A stretch of 11,780 nucleotides of DNA. Origin: Collinsella sp. AM17-1. Its GTDB lineage: Bacteria; Actinomycetota; Coriobacteriia; Coriobacteriales; Coriobacteriaceae. The DNA is taken from the NCBI RefSeq assembly GCF_003470665.1, contig NZ_QRJZ01000030.1, positions 1 to 11,780 on the forward strand, written 5' to 3'. The notes beneath the pieces were generated by a model that made no database searches, was not told the origin of the DNA, and saw only the letters and a list, made by a program, of their open reading frames with translations. How positions within the stretch are numbered: position 1 is the first letter of the stretch; the number at the start of each line of letters is the position of its first letter. The translations under genes and the position numbers were made by a program. This document shows, piece by piece, positions 1 to 8,236 of this stretch.

Positions 1-1
1 G

Positions 2-280
2 TACCGGGCGCTGATGCACCCGCACGAGATCAGGAGGCCCGGGGACGCCTCGGAGCTCGTGGCGGCCAGGCGCGCGGCGAAGGTCAGCCAGGTGAGGGCG
101 GCGTCGATATTGGGAACCAGCGAGAAGTACATCTCGATGCTGGAGAGGGGCCAAAGGGAGCTCAAGCCCATAAGGAGGGCCTACGAGGCATGGGTCGAGG
201 CCGGACTTCCGCTCGATTGGGACAGGCGGGCCTTCGAGGCCGAGCGCAAAATGGATTCTAAAAAACACCTTGCCAAATAG
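2..280 (+). CDS. Helix-turn-helix DNA-binding protein (5' end probably outside the window)
   Basis: The frame is open from the first complete codon of the window, and the ATG at 14 has no SD upstream, so the true start probably lies to the left. The visible residues contain an XRE/Cro-like helix-turn-helix: ELVAARRAAKVSQVRAASI, then GTSEKYISMLERGQRELKP, with the usual Q..AA..LG.S..YIS..ERG pattern. A short tail rich in Trp, Glu and Lys follows. Such small proteins usually bind DNA as repressors, alone or beside toxin, phage or conjugation genes, but the left neighbour is not visible and no target can be named. Codon use is odd: 9 of 12 arginines are AGG, whereas genes to the right use mostly CGC/CGT, so the gene may have been acquired. 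The DNA-binding call is fairly sure; the role is unknown. Confidence 0.6.
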   Translation, partial: YRALMHPHEIRRPGDASELVAARRAAKVSQVRAASILGTSEKYISMLERGQRELKPIRRAYEAWVEAGLPLDWDRRAFEAERKMDSKKHLAK

Positions 281-292
281 GAGCGTCAGGAC

Positions 293-337
293 GCAAGAAG
301 CCCTCGCCGCACGAAGTGCGCAGCGAGGGCTTCTTGC
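293..337. terminator. Large symmetric hairpin, probable bidirectional terminator
   Basis: Perfect 15-base arms (293-307 GCAAGAAGCCCTCGC, 323-337 its complement) enclose a further 5-bp stem, CGCAC-GAA-GTGCG (308-320). On either strand the 3' arm ends in the pyrimidine-rich GGGCTTCTTGC, but there is no long T-run beyond it. It lies between the converging helix-turn-helix gene (+) and the PFL operon (-), where a shared terminator is expected. Confidence 0.65.
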
Positions 338-402
338 ATGTCCGAGGACGTTTTGGGAGGTAGCCCAAACAGCCCCAGCGATCCTGCGGGAGTTAAACCC
401 CT

Positions 403-654
403 TTAGAACTTGTCGTGGAAGGTACGCGAAATGACTTCGTCCTGCTGCTCCTTGGTGAGCGTGTGGAAGTTCACGGCATAGCCGGAAACGCGGATGGTCA
501 GCTGCGGGTACTTCTCGGGGTGAGCCTGAGCGTCGAGCAGCGTCTCACGGTTGAAGACGTTGATGTTCAGGTGGTGGCCACCCTTCTCGGCGTAAGCGTC
601 GAGCATGTGGACCAGGTTATCGGCCTGAGTCTCGGAAACTTCAGAAACCTTCAT
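403..654 (-). CDS. grcA: Stand-alone glycyl-radical subunit of pyruvate formate-lyase (GrcA-like)
   Basis: This 83-residue protein matches the C-terminal glycyl-radical domain of PFL. It carries [34 protein letters not shown] and [12 protein letters not shown], and Gly58 in RVSGYAV corresponds to E. coli PflB Gly734, which carries the radical. The start at 654 is chosen because AAGGAGA (661-667) sits 6 bases upstream; a longer in-frame reading to 699 would add an Arg-rich stretch unlike the family and would bury that SD. E. coli GrcA/YfiD is about 127 residues with an N-terminal extension and repairs oxygen-cleaved PFL. This version is the bare domain and lies just downstream of a pflB that lacks it, so I infer it is an obligatory subunit rather than a spare. 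It would need radical installation by PFL-activating enzyme (PflA), which is not in the window. Confidence 0.9.
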   Translation of the reverse strand: MKVSEVSETQADNLVHMLDAYAEKGGHHLNINVFNRETLLDAQAHPEKYPQLTIRVSGYAVNFHTLTKEQQDEVISRTFHDKF

Positions 655-677
655 AATGTGTCTCCTTCGATTGATAG

Positions 678-738
678 GCGCCGGCCGAAACCGGCGCACT
701 AATCAGTAATCGTTATTGTTAGTATAGCACTAACAATA
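678..738 (-). other. Two tandem hairpins in the pflB-grcA gap
   Basis: Going along the transcript, the first hairpin begins just after the pflB stop: a perfect 10-bp AU-rich stem, TATTGTTAGT (714-723) with ACTAACAATA (729-738), loop of 5. The second is a GC-rich 7-bp stem, GCGCCGG (678-684) with CCGGCGC (691-697), loop of 6, ending 10 bases before the grcA SD. Neither is followed by a U-run, so they do not look like full terminators. Roles in mRNA processing, 3'-end protection of the pflB message or setting subunit ratio are inference. Confidence 0.6.
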
Positions 739-739
739 G

Positions 740-2791
<2,052 letters not shown>

Positions 2792-3021
2792 TGTGTAACC
2801 ACGCTCCTAGTTACGTGTAATGCGGCGCTCTCTCACACCGCTGCTTATTGAATTCTTGAATTATCGGCTTGCACTACCGGCTTCTTCCGTTCTTCACCAC
2901 ACGTTGGTATAGGGAAAAACGTTTGTCCACCTTGGAACTGCAACCCAAAACCCAAGATTTCACCCGTTTGAGAAGGATAACATAGCCACCCCCTTCATCA
3001 GGGCTGTTATATGTTTCTTTT

Positions 3022-3048
3022 TTTATACCATTAGTGCGTTTTTAACAA
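3022..3048 (-). promoter_or_regulatory. Candidate promoter of the pflB-grcA operon
   Basis: On the - strand TTGTTA (3043-3048) and TATAAA (3022-3027) are separated by 15 bases, slightly short of the optimum, in the most AT-rich part of the gap. Transcription from here would give a leader of roughly 220 bases before pflB. A half-site resembling Rex (TTGTTAA) overlaps the -35, but the second half is poor. This is a weak call from sequence alone. Confidence 0.3.
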
Positions 3049-3186
3049 ATCCGCAGGAAATGCGAGCGCGAACAACTACCGTTCACCGATTTGTTTGGTA
3101 TTTTTCCTTGCCTTTGTACGACGTTCACTCTAGCTGTTATGCCAGTTTTAGCAGGGTAAAGTGCCCCAGAGACCCCGCAGAAACTG

Positions 3187-3222
3187 CAGGGCGGCCACGG
3201 GATTTCCCCCGGGACCGCCCTG
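3187..3222 (-). terminator. Probable terminator after kdgT
   Basis: Arms CAGGGCGG (3187-3194) and CCGCCCTG (3215-3222) form an 8-bp GC-rich stem with further partial pairing in the loop (CCACGGG against CCCCGGG). It lies 40 bases past the kdgT stop. Downstream on the - strand comes CAGTTTCTGC, a weak U-tract that could itself fold as GCAG-AAA-CTGC (3177-3187). Confidence 0.5.
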
Positions 3223-3261
3223 TGGCATGGTTAGTTATTTAGCTTTGATTGCCGCTTGGCA

Positions 3262-4275
3262 TTAGGCGGCTGCGGCGGCCTTGTCGGTCGTTGCCTTGCT
3301 GTGGCCCTGACCCTCAAAATGCTTGTAGCACCAGCTGGTGACCAGCGGGGTCAAAATGGCCGTCACGATAGCACATGCTGCGACCTGCGCCGTAGCCGTC
3401 GCGAGCACCGCGCCGCCGTACATGGCCTCGTTGACGCTTGCCATGGCAGCAGGCGTGGCCACATTGGCTCCGGCGCAGCTCGAAATGGCCGCACCTGCGA
3501 CACCCGTACCGCCCGTGAGCTTATCGACCGCGATGACGGGAATTGCAAAGACCACCGAGCAGATCACGCCGAGCAGGATGCCGGGAAGACCACCGTTGAT
3601 AAGCTGGCCAAAGGTCATGGTCGAGCCCATGGCAAAGAAGACGAGCACGATGATGGCGGAAAGTGCCGGTGCCATCATCTTCTTAAAGCTCGGGAAGAGG
3701 TTACCCAGAATAATGCCGACGACGATCGGCAGGATGGCGCCCACGAGCGACCAGCCGATCGGAGCCTGACCGGCAGCGCCGAGCACGATCATCGTGACCG
3801 GAGGGCCGACAACCAGCGTGGTGATGGCGACGGCGCCACGCTCGGCCTCGTTGCCCATGGTGCCCATCAGTCCAGCGTACATAGCGTTGTTGGCACCCGT
3901 GCAAGCGGCCAGCATCACCATGGCAGAGATGCCAAACAGGTTGTCGTTGAACACATAAAGGATGAGCAGCGACACGGCAACGACCACGATCTGCTTGACG
4001 GCGATGATGATGGCGCCGCGGGCAGCGGCGGCAGGAGCGCTCTTAAACGAAATCGTCGTACCGACGATGAGCAAAAAAGCGCCAACAAGCGGGCCTGCGC
4101 CCTGCTGGGTCATGCCGAGCGTAAAGCTGCCGAGCGTTTTGAACAGGTCGGGGAACAGCGTGTTGAGCAGGCAGCCCAACAGAAGCGGCACCAAGATATT
4201 GGCGCCCGGGATGGTGGACATCTTAAAGAACGGCTCTTTTGTTGCCGGCGCCTCCACCGCAGTCGATTCACTCAT
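3262..4275 (-). CDS. kdgT: 2-keto-3-deoxygluconate permease (KdgT family)
   Basis: This is a 337-residue, very hydrophobic inner-membrane protein with about ten predicted membrane segments. The N-terminal motif STIPGANILVPLLLGCLLNT and the segments around ACTGANNAMYAGLMG, VVGPPVTMIVLG and SSCAGANVATPAAMA are typical of the KdgT family, which imports 2-keto-3-deoxygluconate by proton symport. The length fits the family, usually somewhat over 300 residues. The ATG at 4275 has AAGGAGA (4281-4287) 5 bases upstream. It follows the SDR gene on the same strand after a 108-base gap containing a terminator-like hairpin and a second stem-loop, so it is probably co-transcribed but expressed at a different level. 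The C-terminus ends in a poly-Ala tail of no known role. KDG kinase and aldolase, needed to use the substrate, are not in the window. The exact substrate is inferred from family and neighbour. Confidence 0.85.
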   Translation of the reverse strand: MSESTAVEAPATKEPFFKMSTIPGANILVPLLLGCLLNTLFPDLFKTLGSFTLGMTQQGAGPLVGAFLLIVGTTISFKSAPAAAARGAIIIAVKQIVVVAVSLLILYVFNDNLFGISAMVMLAACTGANNAMYAGLMGTMGNEAERGAVAITTLVVGPPVTMIVLGAAGQAPIGWSLVGAILPIVVGIILGNLFPSFKKMMAPALSAIIVLVFFAMGSTMTFGQLINGGLPGILLGVICSVVFAIPVIAVDKLTGGTGVAGAAISSCAGANVATPAAMASVNEAMYGGAVLATATAQVAACAIVTAILTPLVTSWCYKHFEGQGHSKATTDKAAAAA

Positions 4276-4292
4276 TTATATCTCCTTTTGAT

Positions 4293-4315
4293 GCGTGCGA
4301 CACGCGGTCACACGC
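4293..4315 (-). other. Stem-loop just upstream of the kdgT ribosome-binding site
   Basis: The 9-base arms 4293-4301 (GCGTGCGAC) and 4307-4315 (GTCACACGC) pair with one G-U-type mismatch around a 5-base loop. The stem ends 5 bases before the AAGGAGA of kdgT. It could guard the 5' end of a processed kdgT message or affect ribosome access; both are inference. Confidence 0.45.
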
Positions 4316-4322
4316 TCCTGTG

Positions 4323-4364
4323 CCAGAAAGAAGGCGACGGTCCCGAGTCGCAGGAGCCGTCGCC
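4323..4364 (-). terminator. Terminator-like hairpin between the SDR gene and kdgT
   Basis: On the - strand the stem GGCGACGG (complement of 4357-4364) and CCGTCGCC (complement of 4333-4340) is followed directly by TTCTTTCTGG (complement of 4323-4332). It begins 19 bases after the SDR stop. An intrinsic terminator with an imperfect U-tract here would let only part of the transcription reach kdgT. Confidence 0.6.
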
Positions 4365-4383
4365 GAATTAACGTCGCGGGGTA

Positions 4384-5133
4384 TTACCCGTCCAGAACGA
4401 TGCCACCGTCGCAGTCACCAATCTCGCCGTTCACGAAGCTGGCGAGGTCGGAAGCGAAGAAGAGCACCATCTGCGCAGGCTCGCTGGCCTGGGCGGCGCG
4501 GCCCAGAGGAATACCGTTGATGATGCGCTGAGAGTTCTCGTCAGAGAGAATCGAGGTCATATCGGTAAGGGTGAGCGACGGGCACACGGCGTTGCAGCGG
4601 ACGCCAAACTTGCCGCCTTCCTTGGCGACTGCCTTGGTTAGACCGTTAACACCGGCCTTGGAGCTCGCGTAAGCCGCGGTGCCGAGCAGGCCACCACCGA
4701 TCTTGCCAGCAACAGAGCTCACGTTGACGATAGTGCCGGCATGGGCCGCCTTAAAGTGCGGGTACACGGCGTTCATCATGGTGAAGGTACCGTTGAGGTT
4801 GATGTCGATGGTGCGACGCCACTCGGTGTCGTCGATCTCGTCGAACTTCTTGGTGCTGATGACACCGGCGCAGTTGATCAGGATATTGGTTTGCGGCAGG
4901 TCCGTAAAAATCTGCTCGACGGTCTCGCGCGCCTTGGGCGCATCGGCGACATCGAGCTGATAGAACTTGTTGCCCTCGCCAAGCTCGGCCACAGCGGCCT
5001 CGCCCTTAGCAGCGTTCCTTGCGATGAGCGCGACGTGTCCGCCGCCCGCAACGATGCCCTTGGCGATCTCGAGGCCAATGCCCTGAGTGCCACCGGTAAC
5101 GATCGCGGTTTTACCCGTGAAGTCAAATGCCAT
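4384..5133 (-). CDS. SDR-family oxidoreductase, possibly KduD-like
   Basis: This is a classical short-chain dehydrogenase/reductase of 249 residues. The Rossmann cofactor motif TGGTQGIG is at residues 13-20, NCAG at 87-90, and the catalytic set is N114, S140, Y155 and K159 (NVSS, YASSK). The usual PG after the sixth strand is PS here (CPSLTLTDM). The N-terminal FDFTGKTAIVTGG resembles KduD and gluconate 5-dehydrogenase types, which reduce or oxidise sugar acids with NAD(P)H. The downstream KdgT-type permease supports a sugar-acid role, but substrate cannot be read from sequence. The ATG at 5131-5133 has AAGGGGG (5142-5148) 8 bases upstream. A second SD-like AAGGAGA (5159-5165) lies further up with no usable start. 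A promoter with an embedded operator lies about 115 bases upstream. Family certain, substrate open. Confidence 0.85.
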   Translation of the reverse strand: MAFDFTGKTAIVTGGTQGIGLEIAKGIVAGGGHVALIARNAAKGEAAVAELGEGNKFYQLDVADAPKARETVEQIFTDLPQTNILINCAGVISTKKFDEIDDTEWRRTIDINLNGTFTMMNAVYPHFKAAHAGTIVNVSSVAGKIGGGLLGTAAYASSKAGVNGLTKAVAKEGGKFGVRCNAVCPSLTLTDMTSILSDENSQRIINGIPLGRAAQASEPAQMVLFFASDLASFVNGEIGDCDGGIVLDG

Positions 5134-5247
5134 GACTCCAACCCCCTTGATTCAGGTGTCTCCTTGCGGGAAGTTGGAGCATCGCACGTGGCGATTATAT
5201 GAGTCCCAGTCGTCATGGTGGTGACAACCCCTCGCCTAACCGCGTGC

Positions 5248-5275
5248 ATAATAGTTCTTTGAAACGCTTCAGCAA
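5248..5275 (-). promoter_or_regulatory. Promoter of the SDR-kdgT operon
   Basis: On the - strand TTGCTG (5270-5275) and TATTAT (5248-5253) are 16 bases apart, matching the sigma-70-type consensus at 4/6 and 5/6. The start of transcription would be near 5241, giving a leader of about 108 bases before the ATG at 5133. Confidence 0.55.
5260..5271. promoter_or_regulatory. LacI-type operator inside the promoter spacer
   Basis: TGAAACGCTTCA is symmetric at 10 of 12 positions about a central CG, the layout of LacI/GalR-family operators. It lies almost wholly between the -35 and -10 of the SDR-kdgT promoter, so a bound repressor would block RNA polymerase. No LacI-family gene is in the window. A catabolite (cre) site fits less well, because its spacing is one base longer. 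Confidence 0.5.
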
Positions 5276-5331
5276 TTGAATGATTTTAAGTCTTTATGCG
5301 CTCTTTATATTGCCTAGCGGCCAAGTAGTTT

Positions 5332-5351
5332 TTTTGGGACATGTCCCAAAA
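5332..5351. promoter_or_regulatory. 20-bp perfect palindrome, candidate MarR operator
   Basis: TTTTGGGACATGTCCCAAAA is a perfect palindrome in the divergent SDR/MarR region, 72 bases before the MarR start. MarR dimers bind palindromes of about this length near their own promoter, so autoregulation of the MarR-ABC operon is the natural reading. Direct binding is inferred, not shown. Confidence 0.5.
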
Positions 5352-5423
5352 TCTACCGCATAGGGTACGCGTGCAAGGGTATCATCTTTCACCGAAAATA
5401 GTTTCTAGTGTTAGGGGTTTTCG

Positions 5424-5873
5424 GTGGAAGATACCGATTTCCATGAGCTTGGGCGTCAGCTCTTTACCGAGTTTGGCAGCATTCACCAGCGCATTACGCG
5501 CTTTGCCGACCAAGCCCTGAGTGGCGAGATGGCCGTCATGCGCGCCCTCATGCTCGCCGGCGGCTCGCTCACGCCGAGCGAACTCGCCGATTGCGCCTGG
5601 GTCTCGAGCGCCCGCATCGCCAACATCCTGCGCGCCCTCGAAACCAAGGGCTGGGTCGAGCGCGAGCACTCAAAGACCGACCGTCGTCGCGTACACGTCA
5701 CGGTGACCGACAAAGGCCGACAAGATATCGAAATCAAGCGTCGCGAATTCGAGGACCGCGCCGCGGCCTTCCTCGAACAGCTCGGCGAAACAGATACCCA
5801 AGAGATGGTGCGCCTTCTAAGGCGAGCCAACGAAATTATCGACCGCAATCACGAAAGGAGAGATGCCGAGTGA
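5424..5873 (+). CDS. MarR-family transcriptional regulator
   Basis: This is a 149-residue winged helix-turn-helix protein of standard MarR length. Residues of about 47-100 carry the domain: GGSLTPSELADCAWVSSARIANILRALETKGWVER, then the wing with the diagnostic DRR (SKTDRRRVHVTVTDKG). The flanking N- and C-terminal helices form the usual dimer interface. The GTG start at 5424 has AGGGG (5413-5417) 6 bases upstream. The stop codon overlaps the GTG of the first ABC gene by 4 bases (GTGA), so translation is probably coupled. MarR proteins typically repress efflux genes until a small ligand binds, and the two exporter genes behind it fit that pattern. The ligand is unknown. The palindrome at 5332-5351 is its likely operator. 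Confidence 0.9.
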   Translation: MEDTDFHELGRQLFTEFGSIHQRITRFADQALSGEMAVMRALMLAGGSLTPSELADCAWVSSARIANILRALETKGWVEREHSKTDRRRVHVTVTDKGRQDIEIKRREFEDRAAAFLEQLGETDTQEMVRLLRRANEIIDRNHERRDAE

Positions 5874-8236
5874 GAATTCTCAAGCTCTTTAAAAAGCATA
5901 TCCTGGCACTGTTCACAGCTATCGTACTTATCGTAATCAGCTGCAACGCCGACCTGGCACTGCCTACCTATATGAGCGACATCGTCGACGTGGGTGTGCA
6001 GCAAGGCGGCATCGCCTCACCCGTGCCCGACACCATTCGCGCCGAATCGCTCGACGACCTTGAGCTCTTTATGAGCGCCAAGGACGCCAAGACGGTAGAA
6101 GCTGCGTTTGGCAAGGCAGACAAAAACGGCATTCGCACGTACAAGGGCACCGAGGAAGAGCGCGCCGACGGCAGCAAGCTCGCCGATATCATGAGCCTGC
6201 CCGAAACCGTCGTCCTTTCGCTCAACCAGGGCATCGACGCTGGCTCCATGGGCGACATGATGGGCACGTCCAGCGAAAAAGACAACAGCGCCGCCCAGGC
6301 CATGCCCACCCCCGAACAGATGGCGGCGATGACGCCCGAGCAGCTCGCCGAGATGCAGCAGAAGGCCGCAGCGGCGCAGAACATGCAAAAGCAGATTGAT
6401 GCCGACGGCGGCAAGGTCACCATGAAGAGCCTGCGCCTAGGTGTTGAGGGCGGTCTGGTAGACCAAAGCAAGCTCGTCGAGGGCGCCAATGAAATGGCGG
6501 ACAAAATGGGCTCTATGTCGGGCTCCATCGTCACTCAGCGCGCCGTGAGCTATGTGCAGGTCGAGTACAAGGCGCAGGGCATCGACCCCGCCGACGTGCA
6601 GAACGCCTACCTAGGCCGCATGGCGACCACGATGTTTGGCCTGTGTCTGGTGTCGCTGGTCGCCACCATCCTGACCGGTGCCGTGGCTTCACGCACCGCC
6701 TGCTCCATCGCCCGCGACCTGCGCCGCGAGACCTTCAACAAGGTTATGCACTTCTCGCCGGCCGAGGTGGGCAAGTTTAGCCAGGCCTCGCTCATCACCC
6801 GCTGCACCAACGACATTCAGCAGATTCAGATGGCCGCAACCCTGTTTATCCGCATGTGCCTACTGGCGCCCGTCATGGGCATCGTCGCCGTCATGCGCGT
6901 CCTGGCCAACCACACCGGTCTGGAGTGGACCATCGCCGTGGCCATCATCGCGGTCTCGGCCGTCGTCGGCGTGCTTATGGGCCTCACCATGCCCAAGTTC
7001 AAAAAGATGCAGAGCTTTGTGGATCGCGTGAACCTTACCGCCCGCGAGCTGCTCGACGGCCTTATGCCCATCCGCTCGTTCAACCGCGAGGAGCATGAGC
7101 TCGAGCGTTTTGACAAGGCTTCGCTCGACCTGATGACCACGCAGCTCTACACCAACCGCGCCATGAGCTTTATGATGCCGCTCATGATGCTCGTCATGAA
7201 CTGCATCACCGTGCTTATCGTCTGGTTTGGCGCGCAGGGCGTGTCCGACGGCGTGATGCAGGTCGGCAACATGATGGCGTTTATCTCCTACACCATGCAG
7301 ATCGTCATGGCGTTTATGATCCTCACCATGGTTTCGGTCATCCTGCCCCGTGCCGAGGTCGCGGCCGAGCGCGTGGAAGAGGTCATCACCTGCCCCACCA
7401 GCATCAACGACCCTGCCTCGCCCAAACTGCCTGCGACCAGCGCGCCACGCGGTGAGCTCACCTTCCGCGACGTGAGCTTCCAGTATCCCGATGCCCGCGC
7501 CGATGTCATCAGCGGTGTGAACTTCACCACGCATGCCGGTCAGATGCTCGGCATCATTGGCTCCACGGGCTCGGGCAAATCTACGCTCGTGCAACTGATT
7601 CCGCGCTTATACGACGTCACGGGCGGCAGCATTTCGCTCGACGGCATCGACGTGCGCGACATGACCCTTTCCGAGCTTCGCCGCCGCATTGGTTACATCC
7701 CGCAGCAGGGTCGCCTGTTCTCGGGCACCGTCGAGAGCAACCTCAAGTTTGCCGGCGACATGGTAAGTGACGAGGATATGCGCCAGGCGGCACGCGTCGC
7801 CCAGGCGGAAGACTTTATCGCCGAGCGCGAGGGCGGCTACGACTCCCCCATCAGCCAGGGAGGCTCCAATGTCTCGGGCGGTCAGCGCCAGCGCTTGGCC
7901 ATCGCCCGCGCATTGGCCAAAAAGCCCGAGGTCGTGGTGTTCGATGACTCGTTTAGCGCCCTCGACTACAAGACCGACGCGCGCCTGCGCGAGGAGCTGG
8001 CCAAAAACGTTACCGACGCCGCACTCGTGGTCGTGGCCCAGCGCATCGCGACCATCATGCACGCCGACCAGATCATCGTGCTCGACGACGGCCACGTAGT
8101 GGGCACCGGCACGCACGAGGAGCTGCTGCGCAGCTGCCCGGCGTACCTGGAGATCGCACAGTCGCAGCTTTCCGCCGAGGAGCTGGGGCTTACCCAAGAA
8201 GAAATTGCAGCCGTCATGGAAGGAGGCGAGCGCTAA
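5870..8236 (+). CDS. ABC exporter half-transporter with degenerate ATPase site and large extracytoplasmic insert
   Basis: This 788-residue type IV (B-type) ABC exporter subunit has TM1 at about residues 10-32, TM2 from about 251, four more membrane helices, and an ATPase domain from about 530. Walker A is GSTGSGKS (564-571) and the signature is VSGGQ (668-672). Walker B ends in D692-D693, so the catalytic Glu is replaced by Asp, and the switch His is Gln724 (VVAQRIATI). This is the degenerate subunit of a heterodimeric exporter, like TM287 or BmrC. Typical half-transporters are about 580 residues; the excess is an insert of about 200 residues between TM1 and TM2 that should lie outside the membrane and includes a Met/Gln/Ala-rich stretch (about 145-175). 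The GTG at 5870 is preferred over upstream frame extension because AAGGAGA (5855-5861) sits 8 bases before it. It pairs with the next gene. The cargo is unknown; drugs, lipids or peptides are possible. Confidence 0.9.
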   Translation: MRILKLFKKHILALFTAIVLIVISCNADLALPTYMSDIVDVGVQQGGIASPVPDTIRAESLDDLELFMSAKDAKTVEAAFGKADKNGIRTYKGTEEERADGSKLADIMSLPETVVLSLNQGIDAGSMGDMMGTSSEKDNSAAQAMPTPEQMAAMTPEQLAEMQQKAAAAQNMQKQIDADGGKVTMKSLRLGVEGGLVDQSKLVEGANEMADKMGSMSGSIVTQRAVSYVQVEYKAQGIDPADVQNAYLGRMATTMFGLCLVSLVATILTGAVASRTACSIARDLRRETFNKVMHFSPAEVGKFSQASLITRCTNDIQQIQMAATLFIRMCLLAPVMGIVAVMRVLANHTGLEWTIAVAIIAVSAVVGVLMGLTMPKFKKMQSFVDRVNLTARELLDGLMPIRSFNREEHELERFDKASLDLMTTQLYTNRAMSFMMPLMMLVMNCITVLIVWFGAQGVSDGVMQVGNMMAFISYTMQIVMAFMILTMVSVILPRAEVAAERVEEVITCPTSINDPASPKLPATSAPRGELTFRDVSFQYPDARADVISGVNFTTHAGQMLGIIGSTGSGKSTLVQLIPRLYDVTGGSISLDGIDVRDMTLSELRRRIGYIPQQGRLFSGTVESNLKFAGDMVSDEDMRQAARVAQAEDFIAEREGGYDSPISQGGSNVSGGQRQRLAIARALAKKPEVVVFDDSFSALDYKTDARLREELAKNVTDAALVVVAQRIATIMHADQIIVLDDGHVVGTGTHEELLRSCPAYLEIAQSQLSAEELGLTQEEIAAVMEGGER

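Larger units (their letters stand above)
2792..3261. other. Intergenic region between kdgT and pflB, no gene seen
   Basis: This holds the end of the kdgT transcript and the leader of pflB. The middle (about 3000-3050) is much more AT-rich than its surroundings, with a run of T on the + strand. The 60-codon frame at 3060-3242 (+) has no SD and no recognisable motif and ends inside the kdgT terminator region, so I do not call it. A direct repeat TTGAATT (2848-2854, 2856-2862) lies about 60-70 bases upstream of the pflB start and could be a regulator site. I found no convincing full Rex or CRP/FNR operator. Confidence 0.5.

Noticed and set aside
655..699. 15-codon upstream extension of the glycyl-radical subunit
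   Set aside because: It would place the AAGGAGA SD and the GC hairpin inside the coding region and adds an Arg-rich stretch absent from the family.
3043..3060. Full Rex operator upstream of pflB
   Set aside because: Only one half (TTGTTAA) fits. The opposite half matches poorly.
3256..4371. 371-codon open frame on the + strand opposite kdgT
   Set aside because: His/Arg/Asp-rich shadow of a membrane protein gene, with no recognisable fold or SD.
5591..5869. 93-codon upstream extension of the first ABC subunit
   Set aside because: It overlaps the MarR gene and is Arg-rich. The GTG at 5870 has a good SD and begins directly with the expected cytoplasmic lead into TM1.
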